A DNA stretch of 33,230 bases from a virus: IMG/VR virus record IMGVR_UViG_3300037502_001422, positions 1-33,230 of that record. One strand, 5' to 3'. The notes under the pieces were generated by a model. It was not told the origin of the DNA. It ran no database searches and saw only the letters and a list, made by a program, of their open reading frames with translations. Position 1 is the stretch's first letter, and each line of letters starts with the position of its first letter. Positions 9,395-17,398 of this stretch are shown here, piece by piece. Position numbers and translations under genes: made by a program.

Positions 9395-12300
9395 GCAATT
9401 GCAAAACGCCTTCCTTCATTGAACTGTCACAAGCAGTAAAGAATCGTCAGTTCTTAAAGATGGCAGAGAACAGTGAACAACCTTCTATCTTAGCTGCGTT
9501 AGACTTCACTTCTGAATACATTGGCCTAGCAGAACAGAAAGTCAATCCCAGACAGGTAGGTGATGACTTGAGACGTTACACACTCATAGACCCTGCCAAC
9601 GGTGCTACTTCAGTGTTCTTGTCTAATCGTGTAACAGACAGTGTAGCCAGGTTTTATCGCAAGATATTTGGAGACACTAAGAAAGACAACACCATACAAA
9701 TGGAGTATGGCACTCAAGTACACAAGGTCATGCAGTTGCTCTTGCAAGAGAAAGTCAAAGGTTACAGAGACAGTGCTTACACGCCAGACTTTGACAGTGT
9801 AGTAAATGTAGCTATGTCTGGTAACTATCCATTGACACAAGAACAGGTAAGCACGTTAGGTGCAATCACTGCTGAACTGTTTACGCAGATGAAGCAACAA
9901 CAAGAACGCATAGACCCTAACAAGAAGTTTGACATACGCACAGAGAATGTAGTCGTTGACCCACGCAGAGACTTAGCAGGTACTACGGATTTGGTAGTAG
10001 TTTATTCTAATGGGACTAGTGGTGTATACGATTTCAAAACGATGTCACCTAAGCCTGGTTCATTCTCTAGAAAAGCTAATGCCATAGAGTTAAACACTTC
10101 AGACTTTGTAGCACCTACTACGCGCATGGGGTGGGAAATACAAATGAATGCGTACAAAGACATTCTGCTTGAATACTACGGTGTTAAAGATGTGTTGTAT
10201 ACGCGCATGGTGCCTATCATCATGGACTACAACTATGATTTAAAGACAGGTAAGATAGTAGGACTGTCTAACATCGTAAAACCTGGTGAACTAAACAAGC
10301 CCAGGTCTGTAGGTGTAGAGAAGTTTCAAAGTGCTGCTGTCAATGAGTTCTTGAAACAACAGTATATCAAAATTGAAGAACTGAAAACTAAGTTAGCTAA
10401 AGCAGCAAGGTTAGAAAGGGCCCCCATAGCACAAGAACTGCAACGTATCTATGATGCTATAGACGACTTTGCCAATAACCTAGCTACCAAAGAGTTTGTA
10501 CATGAAGCTATGGCTATTGCCAACAAAGCAGCTAAGGATGAGTTTGATGGTAGCTTTACAGAACTTAAATCTGCTTACACTTATTTAAAGTCTATCATTG
10601 ATTTCAGCAGAGCATTGCAAGACAGTAGTGATGATGTAGATATCAAGTTGGAAATGGACATGGACTTCATAGCCAAACAAGCTGCCATACTGCATGAGAA
10701 ATACATACAGATGACATTGGATGGTGTACAGAGCAGGTATGGTGCAGTCAACATGCAAGGTGGTGAAATCATACTCAGTGAAGACGACATACTCACACAG
10801 CTAGCCAGCACCACTTCTGAATCGCAGAATCCTATCCTTAGACACGCACAAGACTTGTTTCAAGAAAGTTACAACAAACAACGCAGAGACCTCACAGAGT
10901 TTGACAAAGCACTGTCTAACGTAGAACAACCTCTGATAGAATGGTTGCGAGGAAGGGGAGAGACCTTAGCTGACGTATATAAGTACTTGTTGAACAAGGA
11001 AAAAGGTTTGTTGTATGGTAGGATTTCAGAAGTCTTTATACAGAACGTCACCAAGCAAAGAGAAGATGGCAACGTAGCTTTTTTCAAAGACAACTATCAG
11101 ATTAAGACTGGTCAGAACAAGAAAGGACAGACTTACAATCAATGGTTGACAGCTAACCGCAAAGAGGTACAGACTATCTTAGAGAATCGTTTCAAGTACA
11201 TAGAAGATGCTGGCGCTAGAGCTAAACGTGTATCTGAAGAACTGATAAAGTGGGATAAGCGCAATGATTTGAGAAACAACGAAGCCTGGTTGAACAAACA
11301 CCATTACTGGTTAGAACTCAAACCTGCTGTAGTCAAAGCTAACCTGTCTACTGAATACCAGTTCATAGAGAACAACAAACCATTGAAAGATTACTACGAG
11401 TTCTGGAGGAACACTATTGCAGATTGGAGGTCTGAAGTGGGTTACGACATGATACACAGCGCATTGTTCTACCCTATGGTCAGAGCCAGCATGGTTGAAA
11501 AGCTAGGCAGGTCAGAAGCTTTTGGTACTTTGTTGAAAGACATCAAAGAAGTGTTGGAAGTCAAACAAGACACGCAGATGTTTGGCAGCACAGAGTACGA
11601 AGAAGTAGACCAGAAAAGAGTGCCGTTGTACTTCACACAACCTTTCAGAGATGCTAATGGTGACTTAGACACTACGCAGATGAGTACAGACATGAGTGCT
11701 AGTCTGAGACTAATGGCTAAGACAGTGTACAACCACAAGCACATGGAAGACGTAGAAGCTAACATACTAGCATTGCAAGATGTATTGCAGATGGTCAAGT
11801 ATGAACAAGCAGGCTGGGGTACTAAAGTGTTTGACTTCATGCACAACATAGCTTTGAAAGATAAATCGCAGTCTGGTTCTATGACAGATACCGTGTTTAA
11901 CGCTATCAAAGATTACCATTTGTACGGTATCAAAGTGCAACCTTTTGGCGGCAAACAGTTTACTAAGGTGACTACTGACTTGATGCAGTACTTCTCTTTG
12001 AAGTCGTTAGGTCTAGGTATCATACCAGCTACTGCTTCTTACGCTGCTGCTCAGGTTAGTGCCAGGTTAGAAGCTGCCAAAGGACAAATATGGGATACTA
12101 AGAAGTGGAACCATGCTACTAAGTTAATGGCTACAGACGCTAAGAAATACAATGGCATAGCTTACTTCTTTGGTGTGCATAACGAAGACATGTTGCAAGA
12201 CATCATACGTGCAAGGACAGGTGTCAAGAACATCTTAGGCAATGGTGTGTACAACAGTCAGTTGAACAAATACATAGACCAACGTCTACTCATGGCACCT

Positions 12301-13383
12301 TGGTCTTATGGTCAAGAGAGGTTAGACAACCACATCACAGTAGCTATGGCGCACTCTTATGGCATTGACAGCAATGGTAATGTGAGGTTGTTGGAGAACT
12401 TACCAGAAGAACAACGCATACCTATCTATGAGCGTATGAAGTTTGATGAAAGCACAGGTGCATTCACTATTGAAGGTTTGAAGGAAGAACAGTTGTCAAG
12501 GGCAATTATGCAATTCCAACAAGCTGTAAGGGCTGGTCAGAAAAGAGTGGCAGGAACTTTGTCAGAAGAAGACATTGCATACTGGCAGACTACATTGGTA
12601 GGTAAGTTATTGATGCAGTTCAAGTCCTGGATGCCTTCTATTTTGAAAGAAAGGTTTGGCGCATTGCGATACAATGACATCTTAGACGTAGCAGAACAAG
12701 GTAGGTACAGAGTAGTATGGGAGAACAACGAGTATGAAGACAATGCCAACACGATGGTGTATGTGTTGCGTACTACGTTAAACACTATGGGCTTTGTGTT
12801 GAAGAACTTGTTTACGTATGGCACACCAGCCAGGATGTTAGGTGCTAAGCTGTCTTTGAATGAGGCGCATCTGCAAAAACAATATGCCATGTTAAAGAAG
12901 AAGTACGAAAACTACCCTGGCATGTTGGAAAAGATGCCTACGTTTGAATCTTTTGTCAAGATGAAAGATGGTCAGATACGTGCTGCATTAGGAGAGTTGG
13001 AAGTGTTAGTCCTGTTGACAGCAGCAATCTATGCTTTGGGTGCTGACTGGGATGATGATGGTGAACCTATGTGGTCTGAGATGTGGGCTACACACCAGAT
13101 ATACAAGGTGTTGAATAGGACAAGGACTGAATTGTCGTTTACTAACAACCCTATTGAATATGCTAAACTGGTGTCTAACCCTATACCATTGACAGGTTTG
13201 TTGACACACACGTATAAGTTGGTAGCTAACACATTAGATGAGACTAGAGATGTGTTGATAAACGAGAATGATGCTAGAGATAAAACAGACAAGTTGCATT
13301 ATTCTTCTGGTATGATTATGGGAGTTTATCAGTTGCGTAAGTTCTTTGACGTGCTTACTATTGATGAGGCTGCGGCCAGGTAA
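9391..13383 (+). CDS. Giant presumed virion/ejection protein with N-terminal PD-(D/E)XK nuclease domain, 1330 aa
   Basis: The N-terminal 270 residues carry a RecB/Cas4-like nuclease core in the expected order: H111 (GTQVHKVMQ), D200 (GTTDLVVV), D214-x-K216 (YDFKTM) and Q251-x3-Y255. This family cuts DNA with divalent metal. The following thousand residues are long charged helices with no recognised motif, plus a hydrophobic stretch near residues 1205-1220 (LVLLTAAIYALGADWDDDG). Size and position, last gene of the block that contains the RNA polymerase, suggest a protein packaged with the capsid cargo and delivered into the cell. The nuclease could act on host DNA, in genome packaging, or in processing ejected DNA. 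It ends just before the convergent terminator. Confidence 0.8.
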   Translation: MSNCKTPSFIELSQAVKNRQFLKMAENSEQPSILAALDFTSEYIGLAEQKVNPRQVGDDLRRYTLIDPANGATSVFLSNRVTDSVARFYRKIFGDTKKDNTIQMEYGTQVHKVMQLLLQEKVKGYRDSAYTPDFDSVVNVAMSGNYPLTQEQVSTLGAITAELFTQMKQQQERIDPNKKFDIRTENVVVDPRRDLAGTTDLVVVYSNGTSGVYDFKTMSPKPGSFSRKANAIELNTSDFVAPTTRMGWEIQMNAYKDILLEYYGVKDVLYTRMVPIIMDYNYDLKTGKIVGLSNIVKPGELNKPRSVGVEKFQSAAVNEFLKQQYIKIEELKTKLAKAARLERAPIAQELQRIYDAIDDFANNLATKEFVHEAMAIANKAAKDEFDGSFTELKSAYTYLKSIIDFSRALQDSSDDVDIKLEMDMDFIAKQAAILHEKYIQMTLDGVQSRYGAVNMQGGEIILSEDDILTQLASTTSESQNPILRHAQDLFQESYNKQRRDLTEFDKALSNVEQPLIEWLRGRGETLADVYKYLLNKEKGLLYGRISEVFIQNVTKQREDGNVAFFKDNYQIKTGQNKKGQTYNQWLTANRKEVQTILENRFKYIEDAGARAKRVSEELIKWDKRNDLRNNEAWLNKHHYWLELKPAVVKANLSTEYQFIENNKPLKDYYEFWRNTIADWRSEVGYDMIHSALFYPMVRASMVEKLGRSEAFGTLLKDIKEVLEVKQDTQMFGSTEYEEVDQKRVPLYFTQPFRDANGDLDTTQMSTDMSASLRLMAKTVYNHKHMEDVEANILALQDVLQMVKYEQAGWGTKVFDFMHNIALKDKSQSGSMTDTVFNAIKDYHLYGIKVQPFGGKQFTKVTTDLMQYFSLKSLGLGIIPATASYAAAQVSARLEAAKGQIWDTKKWNHATKLMATDAKKYNGIAYFFGVHNEDMLQDIIRARTGVKNILGNGVYNSQLNKYIDQRLLMAPWSYGQERLDNHITVAMAHSYGIDSNGNVRLLENLPEEQRIPIYERMKFDESTGAFTIEGLKEEQLSRAIMQFQQAVRAGQKRVAGTLSEEDIAYWQTTLVGKLLMQFKSWMPSILKERFGALRYNDILDVAEQGRYRVVWENNEYEDNANTMVYVLRTTLNTMGFVLKNLFTYGTPARMLGAKLSLNEAHLQKQYAMLKKKYENYPGMLEKMPTFESFVKMKDGQIRAALGELEVLVLLTAAIYALGADWDDDGEPMWSEMWATHQIYKVLNRTRTELSFTNNPIEYAKLVSNPIPLTGLLTHTYKLVANTLDETRDVLINENDARDKTDKLHYSSGMIMGVYQLRKFFDVLTIDEAAAR

Positions 13384-13419
13384 AAAAAAGAAGAGGCCGC
13401 CTTTGTAGACGACCCCTTC
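13382..13419 (-). terminator. Rho-independent terminator ending the leftward block
   Basis: Read on the minus strand, arms at 13410-13419 and 13390-13399 form a 10-bp stem (8 Watson-Crick, 2 G.U pairs) with a 10-nt loop, followed directly by eight T at 13389-13382. In the plus-strand RNA the two wobble positions become A.C mismatches and there is no T-run, so it acts mainly for leftward transcription, at the point where the two gene blocks converge. Confidence 0.85.
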
Positions 13420-13439
13420 ACACAATGCTAATAACACAT

Positions 13440-13655
13440 TCAATCTTCAGTAGACTTAGCTACTATTTCTCGTAGTTGGTTTATTTCAGCTTCCAGCTTA
13501 GCTACTTGAAGTTCTCTGCGATAAGTCTCTATAGCCAGTTGTGATAGTTCTTTTGCATAACGAAGGGATGCTTTATTGTCTCCGTAAGTTATACCTAAGC
13601 TGAAAGACAATATAGAAGCAATAAATACCCCTATACTAAGCAACGCTAATTCCAT
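13440..13655 (-). CDS. Small membrane protein with coiled-coil tail, 71 aa
   Basis: Residues about 3-24 form one hydrophobic helix (LALLSIGVFIASILSFSLGI). The rest is a charged helix with heptad-like spacing (LSQLAIETYRRELQVAKLEA), so the likely form is an N-terminally anchored coiled coil. That layout is shared by inner-membrane spanins and by many phage small membrane proteins; without a partner lipoprotein nearby I do not call it a spanin. It is the last gene before the block terminator. Confidence 0.75.
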   Translation of the reverse strand: MELALLSIGVFIASILSFSLGITYGDNKASLRYAKELSQLAIETYRRELQVAKLEAEINQLREIVAKSTED

Positions 13656-13665
13656 ACCAATTGTT

Positions 13666-13998
13666 TTATGGTTGATTGATTTTTTCTAAATCTTTTTTTA
13701 ATTGTTCTAAGAATGACTCTTCGTTGTTGTCACCACTTAATAGAAGGTCAATGTGATGTGCATATACTTCTGCAATACGCAACAAGCTGACTGCTTTTTT
13801 GAATAGTTCTATCACCTCAAAAGAGTATTCAGCGTGGTATTTTTCATCAGGATGGTTTTCATAGTATTCTGGACTTACATAGTACTTACGCAGTTCTTCT
13901 GCGGTTTTCTCTTTGCCATTGTTTTCTATGACATCTTCAAGTTTATCTATAATGTGTCCAATCCTGTGTTGGTCATAATTAAAAAAGCCTCCCGACAT
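13666..13998 (-). CDS. Hypothetical protein, 110 aa
   Basis: An acidic, soluble, mostly helical protein (MSGGFFNYDQ at the start, then YAEYSFEVIELFKKAVSLLR-like helices). Its start overlaps the end of the 283-aa gene by 20 bases, and the next gene begins 10 bases after its stop, so it sits inside the same transcript. The run AGGCTTTTTTAA in its first codons looks like half of the hairpins found upstream of other genes here, but no pairing arm is present. No function is recognised. Confidence 0.65.
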   Translation of the reverse strand: MSGGFFNYDQHRIGHIIDKLEDVIENNGKEKTAEELRKYYVSPEYYENHPDEKYHAEYSFEVIELFKKAVSLLRIAEVYAHHIDLLLSGDNNEESFLEQLKKDLEKINQP

Positions 13999-14830
13999 AG
14001 TTCTTATGTTTTACTGATTTATAAGTTCTTTTCCATCCTGCTGTGTTATCATGTTCACTGTATGTAGAACGTCTTAGAACCAAACCCATCTGCATTAAGT
14101 TGCGATAAAACACATAGGCACCAGGTAGCCATTCTATCCAGTTCACAGTGCTTAGCTTGGTTAAGTATTGTTCTTTGAACCTGCTGTCCATGTGGTGTAT
14201 AAATTGATAGTAGTTGTCCATCCAGCACTTGTGATTGTGGTCTTTGAACACTTCACCCATGTTGCTTATGAACAAATCAATATCTTCTTTCAATGCTTCG
14301 TGTAAGTCTAATGGTAAGTCTTCTTCTTCGACTGAGAACTCATCATCGTCAAAAGGTACACCAGCATGAAAGTGCGTTACTGCTAAAGACTTGCACAGTT
14401 CTAATTGCCATTCAGACAAAGAGTTGTCTACGCCAGGTAGCAACCATGTTTGTTTGCCTTCTTGTATGCCTAACGTAAACCACTTGTGGTCATTGGCTAT
14501 GCGCTGTATGGTGTTGAAAGGTAGGCCAATCAAGTCTTCCAAATCTTTGACCAGTTGCATAATGTAATCTACATTCAATGGTACTACAGTTCCGTGGTCA
14601 TCGTATTTGCCTTCTATGAAAGGACCAAAAGGTACCCATTCTTTAAAGCTGTTGACAAAAGCCAATCCTTTATGCTGTACACTCTTTTCATCTTCAGACA
14701 TAAAGTTAGCTTCCATGTCAATCAGTTCTTGACTAGACAATCTGCTAGGTACTAAGAACTGTATGGAAACAGGGTCTCCATAACGTATAGTTTGATTAGT
14801 TACAAAACAAGTTGAGTTAAAGCTTCCCAT
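13979..14830 (-). CDS. Conserved-looking phage hypothetical protein, 283 aa
   Basis: The longest reading frame would begin at 14890, but its first 20 codons are a translation of a hairpin-and-T-run (14843-14873). The ATG at 14830, giving MGSFNSTCFVTNQTI, follows that element and is the better start. From memory, many phages encode proteins opening with a similar MGSFN...C...I pattern; their function is unknown to me. The body contains an acidic loop (VPFDDDEFSVEEEDLPLD) and several Trp/His-rich stretches near the C-terminus. No membrane segment is seen. The stop overlaps the 110-aa gene by 20 bases. Confidence 0.75.
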   Translation of the reverse strand: MGSFNSTCFVTNQTIRYGDPVSIQFLVPSRLSSQELIDMEANFMSEDEKSVQHKGLAFVNSFKEWVPFGPFIEGKYDDHGTVVPLNVDYIMQLVKDLEDLIGLPFNTIQRIANDHKWFTLGIQEGKQTWLLPGVDNSLSEWQLELCKSLAVTHFHAGVPFDDDEFSVEEEDLPLDLHEALKEDIDLFISNMGEVFKDHNHKCWMDNYYQFIHHMDSRFKEQYLTKLSTVNWIEWLPGAYVFYRNLMQMGLVLRRSTYSEHDNTAGWKRTYKSVKHKNYVGRLF

Positions 14831-14842
14831 AGAGTTGATTTT

Positions 14843-14873
14843 AAAAAACCCTCCCAGCATTACACCAGGAGGG
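14843..14873 (-). terminator. Hairpin with T-run before the 283-aa gene
   Basis: On the minus strand CCCTCC (14873-14868) pairs with GGAGGG (14854-14849) across a 13-nt loop, followed by six T (14848-14843), 12 bases before the ATG at 14830. It has the form of an intrinsic terminator between the 84-aa and 283-aa genes; it may also be a 5'-leader structure. Confidence 0.7.
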
Positions 14874-14890
14874 CTAACCTGAAAAAACAC

Positions 14891-15145
14891 TCACAAATCT
14901 TTTAGCTTCTGTTGTAGATTCTCTACCATGTACTTGTGGTAACTGATAGCTTTGCGAATCTCCATTCTTGCTTTCTTCTTGTATTCTTGCAGCACTTTGT
15001 CTGCTTCATCTTTGTCCTCAGTGTAGTAACCCCAGGCATGGTCTCGCTTTACTTTCTCACCATTGACTATAGCATAGGCACCATCCAGCTTACCATCTTT
15101 TATCTCTTTGATGTCTAAGGAGTTTCTATCTACACTGTACAGCAT
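14891..15145 (-). CDS. Hypothetical protein, 84 aa
   Basis: A TTG at 15178 opens a longer frame, but the ATG at 15145 overlaps the TAA of the preceding gene (TAATG), the coupling used elsewhere here, so MLYSVDRNSL is taken as the start. The product is a small, strongly charged protein: a first half with a beta-like DGAYAIVNGEKVKRDHAWGY stretch and a second half that is one long Lys/Glu helix ending NLQQKLKDL. No function recognised. Confidence 0.7.
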   Translation of the reverse strand: MLYSVDRNSLDIKEIKDGKLDGAYAIVNGEKVKRDHAWGYYTEDKDEADKVLQEYKKKARMEIRKAISYHKYMVENLQQKLKDL

Positions 15146-15306
15146 TAGTCTTCTTGTTCTTTCTTGTACGCTTCCCAATCCAATTGTATCTGTTGCAAAG
15201 TAGTCTTACCGTCAAGGTAGTCCATCATACTCTGTAAACCCCACGCAAAAGGTGCTTCTTTAAGTATGGCTTGCAGTTCTGCTGGTATTTGATGTGTTGT
15301 CTCCAT
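15145..15306 (-). CDS. Hypothetical protein, 53 aa
   Basis: The frame opens at 15342, but the first 12 codons are translated hairpin; METTHQIPAEL from the ATG at 15306, 4 bases after the T-run, is the likely start. It is a short acidic helical protein (ILKEAPFAWGLQSMMDYLDG) whose TAA overlaps the next ATG. No function recognised. Confidence 0.65.
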   Translation of the reverse strand: METTHQIPAELQAILKEAPFAWGLQSMMDYLDGKTTLQQIQLDWEAYKKEQED

Positions 15307-15310
15307 AGTT

Positions 15311-15340
15311 AAAAAAGCCCCCAGGTCAGTTCCCAGGGGC
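15311..15340 (-). terminator. Hairpin with T-run before the 53-aa gene
   Basis: Minus-strand arms 15340-15332 and 15325-15317 give a 9-bp stem (seven Watson-Crick, two G.U) with a 6-nt loop and six T at 15316-15311, immediately upstream of the ATG at 15306. Strong intrinsic terminator form. Confidence 0.8.
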
Positions 15341-15375
15341 ATAAAATTCTATTTTATATACTAATGCAAAAATAA

Positions 15376-16089
15376 TCATTTTCTCGTAAACAAGTTAGGT
15401 GGCGACATAGGTTTTTTGTTGTCAGGTGAAGGTTTTTTTGGCTCTTCATCATCATTATCGTCATAATCGTCATCATCGTCATACATGATTTCTTTCTTTC
15501 CAGTATCCAAACCATACAGACCTAAGTAGACAATGCCAATGATGTGAATAACAAACATCATGCTAGACACAAAAGACACAGGGTCTTTGACAGAGAACAG
15601 TGCTTGAAAGAAATGCACATGCAACAAGTTGTCTACAAAGACTTGCATGTCCCCCTGGCTGTTCCTACCTAACACAATGAACATAGTGTTGACAAATGGC
15701 GGTATGAACACTAAAGCACTAGCCAACAAGACTTCTACCACTTCTTTGATAATGACTACTGGCTTTGCTTTGTGTTTGATATTGTGCGCCACATTGTACC
15801 ACAGACTGAAATACGTCATGCCTGTCACAATGCTCATAGTAGCCAACGACAAGTGCATGGCAATACGCACAGAGTAATTCAAGCCATGTGACGCAGACAC
15901 CTCTGCTGCAATGAAAGCTTCAAAGACGTTCATAGCTGCTAGCAAGACTTCCAAGAAAATAACTTTTTTCTTCTTGAACTCTTTGACTAAGGCAGTACCA
16001 TCATTCTTTGACCTTACAATAAACACAATGATTAAAGTGATTGCTACGATAGCCACCAATGGCATAACAACACTCAGAAAGTTCTCCAT
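15376..16089 (-). CDS. Multi-pass membrane protein with Asp-rich cytoplasmic-type tail, 237 aa
   Basis: At least four hydrophobic segments are visible: about residues 7-26 (VVMPLVAIVAITLIIVFIV), 45-65, 75-98, 110-135, and another near 178-197 (FVSSMMFVIHIIGIVYLGLY). The C-terminus is soluble and extreme: a run of Asp (MYDDDDDYDDNDDEEP) followed by a Pro/Lys tail. The fold is unknown to me. It lies next to an 80-aa single-pass protein and could form part of a phage-made membrane complex, for instance in superinfection exclusion. That is speculation; only the membrane topology is supported. Confidence 0.75.
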   Translation of the reverse strand: MENFLSVVMPLVAIVAITLIIVFIVRSKNDGTALVKEFKKKKVIFLEVLLAAMNVFEAFIAAEVSASHGLNYSVRIAMHLSLATMSIVTGMTYFSLWYNVAHNIKHKAKPVVIIKEVVEVLLASALVFIPPFVNTMFIVLGRNSQGDMQVFVDNLLHVHFFQALFSVKDPVSFVSSMMFVIHIIGIVYLGLYGLDTGKKEIMYDDDDDYDDNDDEEPKKPSPDNKKPMSPPNLFTRK

Positions 16090-16091
16090 AG

Positions 16092-16334
16092 TTATTGAGT
16101 GATAAGCTGCCTAGCGAATAGATTAAACTGTTGCTCCACTTGCATACGTACTTGATGCCTGTTTAAATCAGGATTTTTTAACATCAGCTGGTCAATGATA
16201 ACCGTAGTGTCTATGAAGCAGGTGTTGTTCTGTATGACAGGCGCAACAGCTTTCTTCTTAAACGGGTCAATGATAAACATGACTAATGCCAACGTTACAA
16301 TGAGCATAGCAGGTTTCAACCAGTTAGGTAGCAT
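16092..16334 (-). CDS. Single-pass membrane protein, 80 aa
   Basis: One hydrophobic helix near the N-terminus (residues about 8-24, PAMLIVTLALVMFIIDPF) followed by a basic KKK cluster and a soluble helical tail, consistent with an N-out anchor or an uncleaved signal. Its start overlaps the end of the MazG-like gene by 11 bases and its stop is 2 bases from the 237-aa membrane protein, so the two membrane proteins are probably made together. No function recognised. Confidence 0.7.
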   Translation of the reverse strand: MLPNWLKPAMLIVTLALVMFIIDPFKKKAVAPVIQNNTCFIDTTVIIDQLMLKNPDLNRHQVRMQVEQQFNLFARQLITQ

Positions 16335-16770
16335 CGTTTTTAGAAATAAGGATGTTAGACAAATCAGCCTGTTCGTAATTAGGCCCTTTCATAATCTTGT
16401 GGTCAGAAGCCCTGTGAATAGTACACCTGCCAAACTCGTTGACTTTGTAATACGTATCAGGGTTGTTCTTCACATATTCTTTGGCTTCAGACTCACTGCA
16501 CAATTTAGACAGGTTGCTTTCAGCTACTTTACCAATGGCTCTTTCTAGTTCCCATGCTGTATAACCAGACACCAACACTTTGCCAATAGCTACCCACAAC
16601 AGGTCAGCAGCTTCTTTAAGACCTGCTTCACTGACTTCTGTCTCTGCATTAAACTCTTTCAGTTCTTCTTCAATCAGTGTGTTGTACAACGCCATCACAT
16701 CTGGATTGCGTTCTAGGTCTACGCTAAAGTTGCGCAACCAAATTTCTACTAGTTTAAATGACATGTTCAT
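16324..16770 (-). CDS. MazG/HisE-like nucleoside triphosphate pyrophosphohydrolase, 148 aa
   Basis: All-alpha NTP pyrophosphohydrolases bind Mg2+ through an E-E-x-x-E helix and an E-x-x-D helix. Both are here: E35-E36-x2-E39 (IEEELKEF) and E53-x2-D56 (KEAADLLWVAIG). The later segment (SNLSKLC, then YKV...GPNYEQADLSNIL) resembles, from memory, phage phosphoribosyl-ATP pyrophosphohydrolase-like proteins. Such enzymes cleave non-standard or excess (d)NTPs, or (p)ppGpp-type alarmones in other systems. It ends in an overlap with the 80-aa membrane protein and starts inside the end of the 98-aa gene. ATG at 16770 or 16764 both possible. Confidence 0.75.
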   Translation of the reverse strand: MNMSFKLVEIWLRNFSVDLERNPDVMALYNTLIEEELKEFNAETEVSEAGLKEAADLLWVAIGKVLVSGYTAWELERAIGKVAESNLSKLCSESEAKEYVKNNPDTYYKVNEFGRCTIHRASDHKIMKGPNYEQADLSNILISKNDAT

Positions 16771-17050
16771 TCTGTTTATTTAATAGGTTAAGCAATACGG
16801 TTCTCAACTGCATAATCTCGTTAGATAACTCCATAGCTTGCAGTGCTTTCTTTTCAACTAGGTCTCGTACAAAGTTTATCAGATACACTTGTGCTTCATC
16901 TGGATTGTCAAAGTACTTGGCTAACACACCATCTATAGGTTCATATTTTTCATGCACAGTGCTTTTGTAACCTATACGTGCAGGACTGAAGACTTCTACT
17001 TCAATCTCTTCAATCTTAAACTCTACTTTGTTAACACGATATGCTTTCAT
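16754..17050 (-). CDS. Hypothetical protein, 98 aa
   Basis: A small soluble protein with a beta-like first third (MKAYRVNKVEFKIEEIEVEV) and a helical, leucine-rich C-terminal half (ALQAMELSNEIMQLRTVLLN) suggestive of a short coiled coil. Its start overlaps the 96-aa gene's stop by 4 bases and its end overlaps the MazG-like gene. No function recognised. Confidence 0.65.
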   Translation of the reverse strand: MKAYRVNKVEFKIEEIEVEVFSPARIGYKSTVHEKYEPIDGVLAKYFDNPDEAQVYLINFVRDLVEKKALQAMELSNEIMQLRTVLLNLLNKQNEHVI

Positions 17051-17337
17051 TGTTGTAAGAATTGTTCATATGCTTCATCTAAAGTAAAACCTCGAATGCC
17101 TTCATGTTTAGGCATATAGACCTTACCATTCTTAGCGTTAAGATTGATTTCAAAATTAGTTTCTAACCAACGTACAAAGTCCACTGCTGTAGGCATAGCA
17201 GACGTAGTAGAGATGAAGAACTTGATAGTCTGTCCATCATCTTGCAACTGATGTGTTACTGTTTCATTGCCTTTTAACCAGCGTGTAAACTCCCTACCTT
17301 TGGGACCAATAATTTCTATTCTTGTAATGTTGTCCAT
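17047..17337 (-). CDS. Hypothetical protein, 96 aa
   Basis: The ATG at 17337 (MDNITRIEIIGPKG) lies 9 bases after the T-run of a hairpin; a TTG two codons upstream is ignored. The product is an alpha/beta-looking soluble protein with two similar-sized halves and the tail FTLDEAYEQFLQQ. The next ATG overlaps its stop by 4 bases. No function recognised. Confidence 0.65.
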   Translation of the reverse strand: MDNITRIEIIGPKGREFTRWLKGNETVTHQLQDDGQTIKFFISTTSAMPTAVDFVRWLETNFEINLNAKNGKVYMPKHEGIRGFTLDEAYEQFLQQ

Positions 17338-17345
17338 AAGCAATT

Positions 17346-17374
17346 AAAAAAAGGGAGAGGTGTGACCCCCTCCC
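17346..17374 (-). terminator. Hairpin with T-run before the 96-aa gene
   Basis: Minus-strand arms 17374-17367 and 17360-17353 form an 8-bp stem (one G.U) around a 6-nt loop, followed by seven T (17352-17346). It lies 11 bases after a GTATATTTT element (17385-17377) and just before the ATG at 17337. Confidence 0.8.
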
Positions 17375-17398
17375 CGAAAATATACAAAATCTGACAAA

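Noticed and set aside
11469-11909. 146-aa minus-strand frame inside the 1330-aa gene
   Set aside because: Antisense shadow, Ser/Cys-rich composition, with a continuous well-supported gene on the other strand.
3-13383. Stop-codon recoding (TAG read as Gln), known in some crAss-like phages
   Set aside because: The giant frames are continuous with the standard code and end in TAA, TGA or coupled stops; no run of in-frame TAG is needed.
13440-13655. Inner-membrane spanin
   Set aside because: Topology fits, but there is no overlapping or adjacent lipoprotein partner, so it is left as a membrane coiled-coil protein.
14831-14890. Upstream start for the 283-aa gene
   Set aside because: The extra codons are a hairpin and T-run; the same artefact was removed at 15342, 21119 and 30579.
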